From assembly GCA_002162685.1 (NCBI GenBank), contig MAAQ01000008.1, positions 62,001-126,000 of the forward strand: DNA of 64,000 nt. The letters run 5' to 3'. The DNA comes from Flavobacteriales bacterium 33_180_T64. GTDB lineage: Bacteria > Bacteroidota > Bacteroidia > Flavobacteriales > Flavobacteriaceae. Under the pieces are notes generated by a model. The model did not search any database and was not told where the DNA came from. It worked only from the letters and a program-made list of their open reading frames with translations. Positions 53,415-62,306 of this stretch are shown in pieces. Both the position numbers and the translations under genes were made by a program. Numbering within the stretch: position 1 is the first letter of the stretch; every line of letters begins with the position of its first letter.

Positions 53415-54311
53415 ATGATTAAAAAAATGATTTTAGCGGTTTTGGCACTTGGAGTTTTTGCCACCTCTTGCAGTAGTGATGATGATAATAATACTCCTAC
53501 AAATTCAGATTTAACTCTGAACCTTAATGGGCTTGAAGCATTGGGAGATGATTTTGTATACGAAGGTTGGATTGTAGTAGACGGTTCTGCTATATCAACA
53601 GGAACATTTACTAGTGTTACGTTTCCACAGACATTTTCTGTAAATACAACACAATTAAATAGTGCAACAACATTTGTGCTTTCTATTGAACCAGCAGTAG
53701 ATCCTGATCCTGATCCTGCAGCAACTAAAGTTTTAGCAGGTGATTTTACAGGTAATTCAGCAGCTGTATGGGTAGCACCTGTTACAGAAGATGCAGACGA
53801 TTTCACAGCATCTTGGGGACGATTCTTTTTGAGAACTCCTACAGATGAGGTTATGGGGTCTGGTAATAATTTAAATGATGAATTTGGTATATGGTTTGGG
53901 ACACCTGGCACAAACCCACCTGCATCTGGATTAGGTTTGCCTACATTAGCTCCAGGATGGAACTATGAAGGTTGGGTTGTTGTTGAAGGAGTTGGACCTA
54001 TTTCTACAGGGACATTTACTGGATTTACTGAGGTAGATGATTTTAATGGTTTTAGCGGAGCAGAAAATACAGTAGGCCCTCCAATTCCAGGAGAAGATTT
54101 TCTACTAAATGCGCCTGCGGGCTTTACATTTCCTTTAGATATTAGAGGCCGTACAGCAGTAATTACTATAGAGCCGTCTCCAGATAATTCACCTGCACCA
54201 TTTGCGATGAAGCCTTTAAGTGGTACTGCAGGTAATGATACTGCGCCTACAACTTATGATTTGAATTTGGATTTAACATCATTGCCAACAGGAACAGTAA
54301 CAAGAAATTAA
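53415..54311 (+). CDS. Lipoprotein with two copies of an anti-sigma-like domain
   Basis: A 298-residue lipoprotein with signal ending in FATSC and a Ser-Asp linker. Two related units occur: about residues 36-130 (DDFVYEGWIVVDGSAISTGTF, then FVLSIEPAVDPDPDPAATKVLAGDF) and 180-290 (PGWNYEGWVVVEGVGPISTGTF, then AVITIEPSPDNSPAPFAMKPL). This YEGW-STGTF pattern resembles proteins annotated as anti-sigma factor in Flavobacteria, though the exported location makes that label doubtful. A -7 box TAATTTTG is at 53381-53388. Function unknown. Confidence 0.75.
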   Translation: MIKKMILAVLALGVFATSCSSDDDNNTPTNSDLTLNLNGLEALGDDFVYEGWIVVDGSAISTGTFTSVTFPQTFSVNTTQLNSATTFVLSIEPAVDPDPDPAATKVLAGDFTGNSAAVWVAPVTEDADDFTASWGRFFLRTPTDEVMGSGNNLNDEFGIWFGTPGTNPPASGLGLPTLAPGWNYEGWVVVEGVGPISTGTFTGFTEVDDFNGFSGAENTVGPPIPGEDFLLNAPAGFTFPLDIRGRTAVITIEPSPDNSPAPFAMKPLSGTAGNDTAPTTYDLNLDLTSLPTGTVTRN

Positions 54312-54349
54312 GATAACACACAGAATTTAGAGTTTTTGTTGTTAGATTT

Positions 54350-54381
54350 GAAACGCATTGCCGACTATGGTGATGCGTTTC
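54350..54381 (+). terminator. Probable terminator after the duplicated-domain lipoprotein
   Basis: GAAACGCAT (54350-54358) and ATGCGTTTC (54373-54381) form a perfect 9-bp stem, extendable with wobble pairs to CC/GG inside; the following T content is modest (TATTTTATA). Confidence 0.6.
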
Positions 54382-54394
54382 TATTTTATATACT

Positions 54395-54985
54395 ATGGCA
54401 AAATCTAAAAAAGGTAAAATTTATAATCTGATATTCATTGCTATTTTTGCTTTGATTTTGATTCCTCAAACAAGGACGCCTATTCAGGTTTTTATAAATA
54501 AAGGTATTGCTTTAGTCGTTAAACCATCTGTAATTGAAACTTCAGAACGTAAGTCTATTTCTAGTTATGATTGGGAATTAAAAGATATATCTGGTAATGA
54601 TTTTGATTTTAATACTACTGAAGGGAAAGTAATAGTAATTAATTTTTGGGCAACTTGGTGTCCGCCTTGTATTGCCGAAATGTCTAGTCTTGAAGCATTA
54701 TACCAAAACTATAAATCAAATGATAATGTTGTGTTTTTATTTATTTCTAGCGAAGAAACGGCTGTTCTATATGAATTTTTGACACATAGGGATTACAGTT
54801 TTCCAGTTTTTCAATCTAAAAGTAATTACCCAAAAGAGTTTAATGTCTCTGCAATACCAAGAACATTTATATTAGATAAGAATGGGGCTATTGTAATAGA
54901 TAAATCTGGAGCTGCAGATTGGAATAGTGAGCGTGTTATTACTACTATTGATAAATTATTACTGGAATATTATAAAGGAGTTTAA
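54395..54985 (+). CDS. TlpA/ResA-like thiol-disulfide oxidoreductase, membrane anchored
   Basis: A 196-residue protein with one N-terminal transmembrane helix (IYNLIFIAIFALILIPQ) and a periplasmic thioredoxin-fold domain. The active site is NFWATWCPPCIAEM (CPPC), the cis-Pro lies in NVSAIPRTFILDKNG, and the last helix ends before the stop. It probably reduces protein disulfides, for example for cytochrome maturation. It follows the duplicated-domain lipoprotein after a hairpin, so it may have its own promoter. Confidence 0.92.
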   Translation: MAKSKKGKIYNLIFIAIFALILIPQTRTPIQVFINKGIALVVKPSVIETSERKSISSYDWELKDISGNDFDFNTTEGKVIVINFWATWCPPCIAEMSSLEALYQNYKSNDNVVFLFISSEETAVLYEFLTHRDYSFPVFQSKSNYPKEFNVSAIPRTFILDKNGAIVIDKSGAADWNSERVITTIDKLLLEYYKGV

Positions 54986-55005
54986 ATAAGAGAAATCATT
55001 CTAAT

Positions 55006-55809
55006 TTAGGCGACCTTATTTGTAGATTCAAATATATTGTTGGCCGATTTAGTAATAAAGCCATTAAACGTTTTATTTTCAATTATAAACCGTTCTGCGA
55101 ATTCAACATAACAAGATGGTATTTTAACAGTATTTTTTTTGTCTTCAAACTTCACATTAATCTCATCTGCTAATGTGCTTGCCTGTTTTAGACCAAGTTT
55201 TGTGCTGCCTTTTATTGTACCACCAATAGTATTTAATTTAATACCAAACGTTTTTAATTGCGCACAAACATTTTCAATAGAATAGTTTTTTAACTGATTC
55301 ACATTAATTGTAAAGTGATTTACACGGTGTCCATGAATGTATAACCATGCGGCATATTCAGATTCAATTTTAAGTGTTTCATAAGTTTTAAAATTGACAT
55401 TCCATTTACGTCCTGAAGTATGGATACTATCATTCATATTATAATATTTGAAGGTATTTAGTAAGGTGCTTTTTAAAAATGAGGAACATTTATTAAGTAA
55501 TAACTCACTAATAAATATTTTAGGACAATTTTTCTTTTCTAAATGTAAAGCTCTCAAGTTCTTTTCTTTAAAGAAGTAACGGTTCTTATATGTATATCCT
55601 TGTTCAAGAAATGGAATGCTCATTTTCTCTATACCATAATTTCCGAGATTATTTGGAGTAATACCGCTTTTATCATTGATAATAGTTCTAAAGGCTATAT
55701 GATCACAAAAAGAGGTATAGTTATTAAGATTTAAAGCAGATTTAACGTCTTTTATTGTTGGGGTTATTTTAAAATAGTTTTCCCATAATTTTTGTATAGT
55801 AGTGTCCAT
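55006..55809 (-). CDS. DUF1338 family (2-oxoadipate dioxygenase/decarboxylase-like)
   Basis: A 267-residue protein with the DUF1338 pattern. The metal-binding His lies in FCDHIAFRTI, the second in WLYIHGHRVNHFTINVN, and the Glu in SCYVEFAER, with GGTIKGSTKLGLKQASTLAD between. The family includes HglS/YdcJ, which turns 2-oxoadipate into 2-hydroxyglutarate in lysine breakdown with Fe(II) and oxygen. The length is that of the short Bacteroidetes form. It follows a 61-residue ORF in the same direction, 11 bases away. Confidence 0.88.
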   Translation of the reverse strand: MDTTIQKLWENYFKITPTIKDVKSALNLNNYTSFCDHIAFRTIINDKSGITPNNLGNYGIEKMSIPFLEQGYTYKNRYFFKEKNLRALHLEKKNCPKIFISELLLNKCSSFLKSTLLNTFKYYNMNDSIHTSGRKWNVNFKTYETLKIESEYAAWLYIHGHRVNHFTINVNQLKNYSIENVCAQLKTFGIKLNTIGGTIKGSTKLGLKQASTLADEINVKFEDKKNTVKIPSCYVEFAERFIIENKTFNGFITKSANNIFESTNKVA

Positions 55810-55820
55810 ATAATAGGTTT

Positions 55821-56006
55821 TTACATTGATCTAAATAAAATGTCGTTATCTTCTAATTCATGATTAGATAAATAAATAATTCCGAAATGTTTTCTAAAAG
55901 CTTTGTCTAGTAATTCTAATACCAATAACTTTTTTTGAATTGTCATGTTTGAAGTCGTAATTTCTTTGACTAAGTCTTGAGCTAATTTTTTGTCGGTATC
56001 TTTCAT
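55821..56006 (-). CDS. Small protein upstream of the DUF1338 gene, unknown function
   Basis: A 61-residue protein from ATG 56006; a longer frame from 56036 adds ten residues but lacks support. The sequence KDTDKKLAQDLVKEITTSNMTIQKKLLVLELLDKAFRKHF is a two-helix charged pattern without signal peptide, ending in HELEDNDILFRSM. No family is recognised. The closeness to the DUF1338 gene suggests one operon. Confidence 0.55.
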   Translation of the reverse strand: MKDTDKKLAQDLVKEITTSNMTIQKKLLVLELLDKAFRKHFGIIYLSNHELEDNDILFRSM

Positions 56007-56240
56007 AATTCTAAATTTTATGCTGTTACAAGACAAATTTGAAGAATATATTCTTTCGATTTTAGAATTTTAGATGAAGTTGGTTAAACTTTAGATGGCT
56101 GGATTAAAAGTTTAGATGAATTGTAAAAAAAAAATATCGTTTATAATTGCAAAAATAACTTGAATTAGTTACTAAACACACCACCATGTTTATGAATACT
56201 GATATTTAAATAAAATCATAGTGAAGAAGATTAATTGTAT
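56007..56240. other. Intergenic region without recognised signals
   Basis: This 234-base stretch separates the DUF1338 pair from the end of the metal-efflux operon. It holds the likely promoter of the 61-residue gene, but no TAnnTTTG box was seen on the minus strand and no ORF or hairpin stands out. Confidence 0.4.
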
Positions 56241-56654
56241 TTATATGTTGCATTTATCACAAGTCCCTTTTATTAGCATATTTATATTTTCTGGAAGATA
56301 ATTATCTGGAAGGTTTATTTGTGGGATTTGATGTTCTGTTAAACAAACGGTCTTTCCACATTTATTACAATGAAAATGTAAATGCAAATCATTGTGTTTT
56401 TCAGAATGATATTCGTGTTTACATAAAGCATATTTTGGAACTCCCGTACCATCATCAATTTGATGTGCCAATCCTTTTTCTTCAAAGGTTTTTAAGGTTC
56501 TATATAAAGTGATTCGATCTGACTTTTCAAAATGATTTTCTACAGCAGTTAAACTTACTGTTGAATTTTGTGAGGATATATATTGGTATACTAACATACG
56601 CATAGCTGTAGGTCTTATGCCATAGTCTTGTAATTGTTTCTCTATTGTTTTCAT
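56241..56654 (-). CDS. Fur-family metal regulator of the efflux operon
   Basis: A 137-residue protein. The winged helix is MLVYQYISSQNSTVSLTAVENHF plus RITLYRTLKTFEEKGLAHQI. The dimerisation domain has His-rich metal ligands (CKHEYHSEKHNDLHLHFHCNKCGKTVCL) and two CxxC pairs (CNKC, CDKC near the end), as in the Zur/Fur group. It is the last gene of the heavy-metal efflux operon, 6 bases after the adaptor gene, so it is probably the local sensor of the exported metal, perhaps zinc or copper. Confidence 0.92.
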   Translation of the reverse strand: MKTIEKQLQDYGIRPTAMRMLVYQYISSQNSTVSLTAVENHFEKSDRITLYRTLKTFEEKGLAHQIDDGTGVPKYALCKHEYHSEKHNDLHLHFHCNKCGKTVCLTEHQIPQINLPDNYLPENINMLIKGTCDKCNI

Positions 56655-56660
56655 ATATAA

Positions 56661-57890
56661 TTAATGCGAATGTTCAGCTTCACTCTTTTTCATTTCTGCC
56701 ATTAAGTAATAAGCACCGCTTTGTGCTAATAAGATGTTAGATGTTATCGTGTCTTTAAAACCGAAAGCGATATAACCATCACTTCTAGAATTTACAACAA
56801 CTTCTTTAGGTACAAAGCTCCAAGTGTCATTTCTTTCTTTTTTTGCTGTAAAAACATAATATTTTTCGCCTTCTTGAAATACAGCATCTTCAGGTAGTGC
56901 TTGTTTTTCAATGCTTTCAGTTATAATTCGTGCATTGACGTACATACCAGGAATTAAGTTCTTGTCTTTATTTTCAATTTCTGCATGTACATGTAAAGCT
57001 TTTGGTCCTTCTTCAAATGACTTTCCAACTGAATAAATTTTGGCTATCATTTCTTCATTTCCTAAAGCTTCAATACTAAATTTAACTAATTGTCCATCTT
57101 TAACTTTACTAATATCTTTTTCAAATACCATCAAGTCAGCATGTATATGTTCGGTATTTACAACCTCAAAAAGTGGAGTTTGGGGCTGTACAAATTGACC
57201 AGATTTTATTTGAACTTTTTCTATAAAACCATCTATAGAGCTTCTAATTGGGGCTATTTGAACGATATTACCTTCTCTTGCATTTTTAGGTGATAACCCT
57301 AATAAACGTAATTGACTTTCATAACCTTTTGCTAAGCCTTTAGCACTTGAAAATTTAGATTTAGCTTGCTGGTAATCTCGGCCAGAACCTACTTTAGCAT
57401 CATATAATTTTTTTTGCCTATTGTAATCTTGTTCTAAAAATAGTAGCGTATTATATGTTTGTAGATAATCAGTTTGTAAACTAATAATATCTGGATGACT
57501 AACATAAGCCAATACTTGTCCTTTTCTAACTTTATCGCCTTCAATAACTTTTATACTATTAATATTTGCGCCTAAGGTTGTTGTAACTACAGCTTCATTT
57601 TGTGGAGGCACACCTAATTGTCCATTAACCTGAATAAAACCATTCATGTTGCGTTTAGTAAGTGTATCTATTTTAATATTCAAAATATTAAGTTGTTTAT
57701 TAGTTAAAGTGAGTTCTTCTCCATGATCTTCTTCTTCTTCTTCTTCTTCTTTTTCATCTGCATTAGAAGCATTTGTATGGTTTCCTTCGTCATCATGTTG
57801 ATGTGTGTCTTTAGATGAAGTGTTTTTACAACTTGTAAATAATACTGTTGTTAACACTATAGCTATAATATATAAATTGAGATTTTTCAT
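56661..57890 (-). CDS. Heavy-metal RND efflux periplasmic adaptor (CusB/CzcB type)
   Basis: A 409-residue lipoprotein (signal ending in LFTSC). After it comes a metal-binding-like His, Asp and Glu-rich stretch (HQHDDEGNH, then a run of Glu). The adaptor domains follow: barrel-sandwich hybrid (GANINSIKVIEGDKVRKGQVLAYVSHPDI), a helical hairpin (LEQDYNRQKKLYDAKVGSGRDYQQAKSKF), and beta-barrel (IRSSIDGFIEKVQIKSGQFVQ, PLFEVVNTEHIHADLMVFEKDI). It links the RND pump to the outer-membrane channel. It lies 3 bases downstream of the pump gene. Confidence 0.94.
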   Translation of the reverse strand: MKNLNLYIIAIVLTTVLFTSCKNTSSKDTHQHDDEGNHTNASNADEKEEEEEEEDHGEELTLTNKQLNILNIKIDTLTKRNMNGFIQVNGQLGVPPQNEAVVTTTLGANINSIKVIEGDKVRKGQVLAYVSHPDIISLQTDYLQTYNTLLFLEQDYNRQKKLYDAKVGSGRDYQQAKSKFSSAKGLAKGYESQLRLLGLSPKNAREGNIVQIAPIRSSIDGFIEKVQIKSGQFVQPQTPLFEVVNTEHIHADLMVFEKDISKVKDGQLVKFSIEALGNEEMIAKIYSVGKSFEEGPKALHVHAEIENKDKNLIPGMYVNARIITESIEKQALPEDAVFQEGEKYYVFTAKKERNDTWSFVPKEVVVNSRSDGYIAFGFKDTITSNILLAQSGAYYLMAEMKKSEAEHSH

Positions 57891-57893
57891 TTT

Positions 57894-60800
57894 TTAAGAT
57901 TTTGTAGTTAAGAAATATTCTAACTGAATTTTGCTGTTTAAATATGAGTTAAGCATTTGCCAAGAGTCAATTTCTAATTGAATAGCAGCTTTCATGGTTT
58001 GCAAAAAAGCAATATAATCCATAGCACCTTCTTTATAAGATAAAATAGCACCATTGCGTTGCTCAATTGCTAATGGCAAAGCATCATTTTTGTAGTATTC
58101 CCAATTCTTCTGTAACTGTTCATATTGAATTATCATAGTATTAAAAGCATTCTCAAATTCTATTTTTTTTGCTTTATTTTCTTGTTCAATAATATTGATT
58201 TTTATTCTTGAAGCTTTTGCCTCTCCTTTAGTTTTATTATATATTAAAGGAATTTGTATACCTAATTGATAACTATTAAATCCAGATTGATTGCCTATCT
58301 TTTGTAATCCATATTGAGCAGATAGTTTTGGCAAAAATTGTGAATTAGCGACTTTATGCTTTGCTTTAGCCACATCTTCTTGTACATTCCAGTAAGAAAA
58401 TAGAGGATGGGTTTTTAAATCTTCATTAGAAATAAAAAGAGTACCATCAAAATCGTCTAAATGTATTGATGCTACATCATACTTCTCTTTTGAAAGTATC
58501 CATTGATTTAAACTTTGCAATGCCATTTGATAATTTGTAAATGCTTGTTCTTTTTGAAGACTTATAAGTTTGCCTTGATTTGCAGTGGCATTGTATTCTA
58601 ATTTAGAAATAGCTTCAGTTTTATAACGTAAATCAATGGCCTTATTTAGACCAGAAAACACTGAATCTATCTTAGCATATGCTTCATAAACACGTTTTTT
58701 GGAATAAGCTAGAGTCCATGCTATTTGAACGCTTCGTTTTACTTCTAATAGACTTAATTCAGCATTAGTTTCTGCTAATTTGATGTTTTCTTTGGCAAGT
58801 TTACTTTTTGAAGTTATACCAAAAACGTCAATGTTATTTTGGCCAATCCCTAATGTTGTATATGTTTGAGCATTGGTATTACCAATCTCTTCACCAGAGG
58901 TGAATAGCTGTGTTGTTCCAAAATCCCAAGCTGTTGTTTTTAAAGCTTTTTCTTTTTCTATATAGAATTGAGTAGCTTTAAGGGTTGGATGATTTTCGGT
59001 TGCTATTACAACTGCTTCATTCATTGTAATTGTATTTTGCTGAGCTTGCATACTTCCAAAGCAAAATAACAATAGAATAGTAGCAATGGCTGTGTTCGGT
59101 ATTTTGATTCTCATTTTTATCTGTTCTTGATTTTCAATCCATTTATATAAAATTGGGATGATAAATAATGTTAATAATGTAGACGTCAGTAATCCTCCAA
59201 TAACTACTGTTGCTAAAGGTTGTTGTACTTCAGCTCCTGAAGATGTAGAAAGTGCCATTGGTAAAAAACCAAGCATATCAGTTAATGCAGTTAAGAGTAT
59301 AGGGCGTATACGTCTTCGAGTTCCTATTCTTATGCGTTCATTTACATCATTAACACCTTCAGCTTTTAATTCATTAAACCCGCTGATAAGTACTAATCCA
59401 TTTAATACTGCAACACCAAATAATACAATAAAACCAACACCAGCAGAAATACTAAATGGCATATCTCTTAGTATTAGTGAAAAAACACCACCAATAGTAG
59501 CTAAAGGAATTGCTATATATATCATTAATGTTTGTTTAATCGACTTTAATGCAAAGAATATGAGTATAAAAATGAGTCCAAGTGAAATAGGTACTACTGT
59601 TTTTAGTTTACTTGTAGCACGTTCTAAATTCTCGAAAGCACCACCATATCTTATATAATAGCCTGTTGGTAATTTTACCTCTGCTTCAATTTTTTGTTGA
59701 ATTTCTTCAACTAAAGATTTAATATCACGACCTCTAACATTGATACCTACATAAGTTCTACGTTTAGTATTATCTCTACTAATTTGCATTGGCCCTGGTT
59801 TGTAACTAATGTTTGCTACTTCTTTGAGCGGAATTTGATTGCCATTTGGTAGACTTACAAAGAGGTTTTTAACATTACTTAAATCTTGTCGTAATTCTTC
59901 CTTTAATCGAACAACCAAATCGAAGCGTTTTTCTTCTTCAAAAATGGTTCCGGCAACTCCTCCAGCAAATGCTGTTTGAATGAGATTATTCAATTCATTT
60001 ATTTGCAAACCGTATTGTGCGAGTTTATTACGGTTATATGTAATAGTAATTTGAGGTTGACCCGAAATGGCTTCTACTTTCATATCTGCAACGCCTTCAA
60101 CAGTCGCTATAATTTTACCCATTTCTTCTGCTTTTTGAGCTAGAATATCTAAATCATCTCCATATAGTTTAACAGCAATATCTTCACGAACTCCAGTAAT
60201 TAATTCATTAAATCGCATTTCTATGGGTTGTGTAAACTCATAATTAACTCCGGGAACTTGCTCTACAGCTTCTTTAATTTTATTAATGAGCTCTTCTTTT
60301 GAAGTTGCGCTAACCCATTCCGACTTAGGTTTAAGTATTACAAATACATCTGCAATATCCATTGGCATTGGGTCTGTAGGCACATCGGCAACTCCAATTC
60401 TACTAATAATATCTTTTACTTCTGGGAAGTTGTTTTTTACAATTTTTTCAATTTTAGTAGTTGTTGCTATGGTTTCAGAAAGAGAACTGCCTGGTTTTAA
60501 AATAGCGTGAAAAGCTAAATCACCTTCATCTAATTGTGGAATAAATTCAGCTCCCATTTTGGAAAATGTAAAAACCGAAATACTTAATAAAACTAACGCA
60601 GAAATCACAATTAATTTTCCTTTTGTCAAAGCCCTTATTAATCCGTTTTCATACTTGTCTTCTAACCAGTACACAATTGTATCTCCCCAATATTTTTTTT
60701 CTTTTTTTGGCGCTTTTAAAAATATAGATGTAACCATTGGAACGTAGGTTAAACATAACACCATAGCTCCAATCATTGCAAAAATGAATGTCAATGCCAT

Positions 60801-62228
60801 AGGAATAAACATTTTTCCTTCAATACCTTCTAATGCTAAAATTGGTAGGAATACAATTAGAATAATAAATTGACCGAAGAAAGCAGTATTCATCATTTTA
60901 GATGATGCTTTGTAGGTTATTTTATCCCTGTCTTTAGATGAAATAGCGCCAGTTTTTTGAATACGTTGATAAATAAGAAATACGGTACCTTCAACAATTA
61001 TTACAGCACCATCTACTATAATTCCGAAGTCAATCGCTCCTAAACTCATTAGGTTTGCCCAAACATTAAATACATTCATTAAAATGAAGGCAAAGAGTAG
61101 TGATAAGGGAATTGTAGATGCTACAATTAAACCACCACGCCAATTGCCAAGAAAGAAAATTAAAATGAAGATAACGATAAGGGCTCCTTCAATTAGATTG
61201 TTTTTTACTGTAGAAGTCGTATTTGCTATTAATTTACTTCGATCTAAAAATGGTTTTATTGTAATGCCTTCTGGTAACGATTTTTGGATTTCATCCATTC
61301 GTTTTGTTACACTATTAATAACAGCGTTTGTACTCGCTCCTTTGAGCATTAAAATCATACCTCCAACAGCTTCGCCTTCTCCATTTTTTGTTAAAGCGCC
61401 ATATCGAATTGCACTACCAAATTTTACTGTACCAATATCTTTAATTGTTATTGGAATACCATTTATATTCGTAACAACGATATTTTCTATATCATTAAGT
61501 GTTCGAGCTAACCCTTCTCCACGAATAAAATTTGCTTGATGATTTTTCTCTATATATGCGCCTCCAGTATTTTCATTATTATTCTCTAAAGCTTGATAGA
61601 TATCTTTAATGGTTAAATTAATAGCGTTTAATTCATTTGGGTCTATGGTTACTTCATATTGTTTAGCACTTCCTCCAAAAGCATTAACTTCAACGACTCC
61701 AGGAACCATTGCCATTTGTCTTCGAATAATCCAATCTTGAATGCCACGTAACTCCCTAGTATTGTATTTGTTTTTAACTTTTGGGGCAACTTCTAAAGTG
61801 TATTGATAAATTTCTCCTAGTCCCGTAGAAATTGGACCCATCATAGGTGTTCCAAAGCCTTCAGGAATACTCGCTTTAATTTCGCTTAATTTTTCAGAAA
61901 CTAATTGCCTTGGTAAATACGTATCTAAATCATCACTAAACACTATAGTAACAACAGATAAGCCAAAACGTGAAATAGAACGTATTTCAGTAACTTCAGG
62001 TAGATTAGCAACAGCGACTTCTATGGGGTAAGTTATAAATTGTTCTATATCTTCTGTACCCAAATTTGGTGCTTGGGTAATTATTTGGACTTGATTATTT
62101 GTGATATCTGGAACGGCATCTACAGGAACTTGTTTAATACTATAAATTCCGCCTATAATTAATGCAAGTGTACACAATGCAATAACAAATTTGTTATTGA
62201 TTGAAAACTCAATAAGTTTATTAATCAT
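57894..62228 (-). CDS. CusA/CzcA heavy-metal RND pump fused to a TolC-like channel
   Basis: A 1444-residue fusion. Residues 1-1030 are a complete HME-RND pump with 12 helices; the proton-relay motif AIDFGIIVDGAVIIVE is at 398-413, and the family sequence RPILLTALTDMLGFLPMAL is near 980. Met1039 (59112-59114) begins a signal-peptide-like segment (IPNTAIATILLLFCFGSMQAQ), followed by a TolC-type domain of about 380 residues (MNEAVVIATENHPTLKATQF, coiled helices with QLQKNWEYYKNDALPLAIEQ). The fusion is known in Bacteroidetes. It exports Cu, Zn, Co, Cd or Ni. Confidence 0.94.
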   Translation of the reverse strand: MINKLIEFSINNKFVIALCTLALIIGGIYSIKQVPVDAVPDITNNQVQIITQAPNLGTEDIEQFITYPIEVAVANLPEVTEIRSISRFGLSVVTIVFSDDLDTYLPRQLVSEKLSEIKASIPEGFGTPMMGPISTGLGEIYQYTLEVAPKVKNKYNTRELRGIQDWIIRRQMAMVPGVVEVNAFGGSAKQYEVTIDPNELNAINLTIKDIYQALENNNENTGGAYIEKNHQANFIRGEGLARTLNDIENIVVTNINGIPITIKDIGTVKFGSAIRYGALTKNGEGEAVGGMILMLKGASTNAVINSVTKRMDEIQKSLPEGITIKPFLDRSKLIANTTSTVKNNLIEGALIVIFILIFFLGNWRGGLIVASTIPLSLLFAFILMNVFNVWANLMSLGAIDFGIIVDGAVIIVEGTVFLIYQRIQKTGAISSKDRDKITYKASSKMMNTAFFGQFIILIVFLPILALEGIEGKMFIPMALTFIFAMIGAMVLCLTYVPMVTSIFLKAPKKEKKYWGDTIVYWLEDKYENGLIRALTKGKLIVISALVLLSISVFTFSKMGAEFIPQLDEGDLAFHAILKPGSSLSETIATTTKIEKIVKNNFPEVKDIISRIGVADVPTDPMPMDIADVFVILKPKSEWVSATSKEELINKIKEAVEQVPGVNYEFTQPIEMRFNELITGVREDIAVKLYGDDLDILAQKAEEMGKIIATVEGVADMKVEAISGQPQITITYNRNKLAQYGLQINELNNLIQTAFAGGVAGTIFEEEKRFDLVVRLKEELRQDLSNVKNLFVSLPNGNQIPLKEVANISYKPGPMQISRDNTKRRTYVGINVRGRDIKSLVEEIQQKIEAEVKLPTGYYIRYGGAFENLERATSKLKTVVPISLGLIFILIFFALKSIKQTLMIYIAIPLATIGGVFSLILRDMPFSISAGVGFIVLFGVAVLNGLVLISGFNELKAEGVNDVNERIRIGTRRRIRPILLTALTDMLGFLPMALSTSSGAEVQQPLATVVIGGLLTSTLLTLFIIPILYKWIENQEQIKMRIKIPNTAIATILLLFCFGSMQAQQNTITMNEAVVIATENHPTLKATQFYIEKEKALKTTAWDFGTTQLFTSGEEIGNTNAQTYTTLGIGQNNIDVFGITSKSKLAKENIKLAETNAELSLLEVKRSVQIAWTLAYSKKRVYEAYAKIDSVFSGLNKAIDLRYKTEAISKLEYNATANQGKLISLQKEQAFTNYQMALQSLNQWILSKEKYDVASIHLDDFDGTLFISNEDLKTHPLFSYWNVQEDVAKAKHKVANSQFLPKLSAQYGLQKIGNQSGFNSYQLGIQIPLIYNKTKGEAKASRIKINIIEQENKAKKIEFENAFNTMIIQYEQLQKNWEYYKNDALPLAIEQRNGAILSYKEGAMDYIAFLQTMKAAIQLEIDSWQMLNSYLNSKIQLEYFLTTKS

Positions 62229-62260
62229 TATAAAATTGGTGTTAATTCAATTAAAACTGC

Positions 62261-62282
62261 CCCTTTTATAGTCATAAAAGGG
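62261..62282. other. Hairpin between the His-rich gene and the pump gene
   Basis: CCCTTTTAT (62261-62269) and ATAAAAGGG (62274-62282) form a perfect 9-bp stem with the 4-base loop AGTC. Downstream on the minus strand the sequence is only moderately T-rich. It may be a partial terminator that sets the ratio of the two genes or an mRNA-stability element. Confidence 0.6.
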
Positions 62283-62306
62283 TATAAGTGTCTTATAAAA
62301 ATTGAA

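Noticed and set aside
55816-55838. A TCTAAATAA string like the right arm of the iron-locus dyads
   Set aside because: The left arm (GGTTTTTAC) does not match and the site lies within coding sequence of the 61-residue gene; treated as chance.
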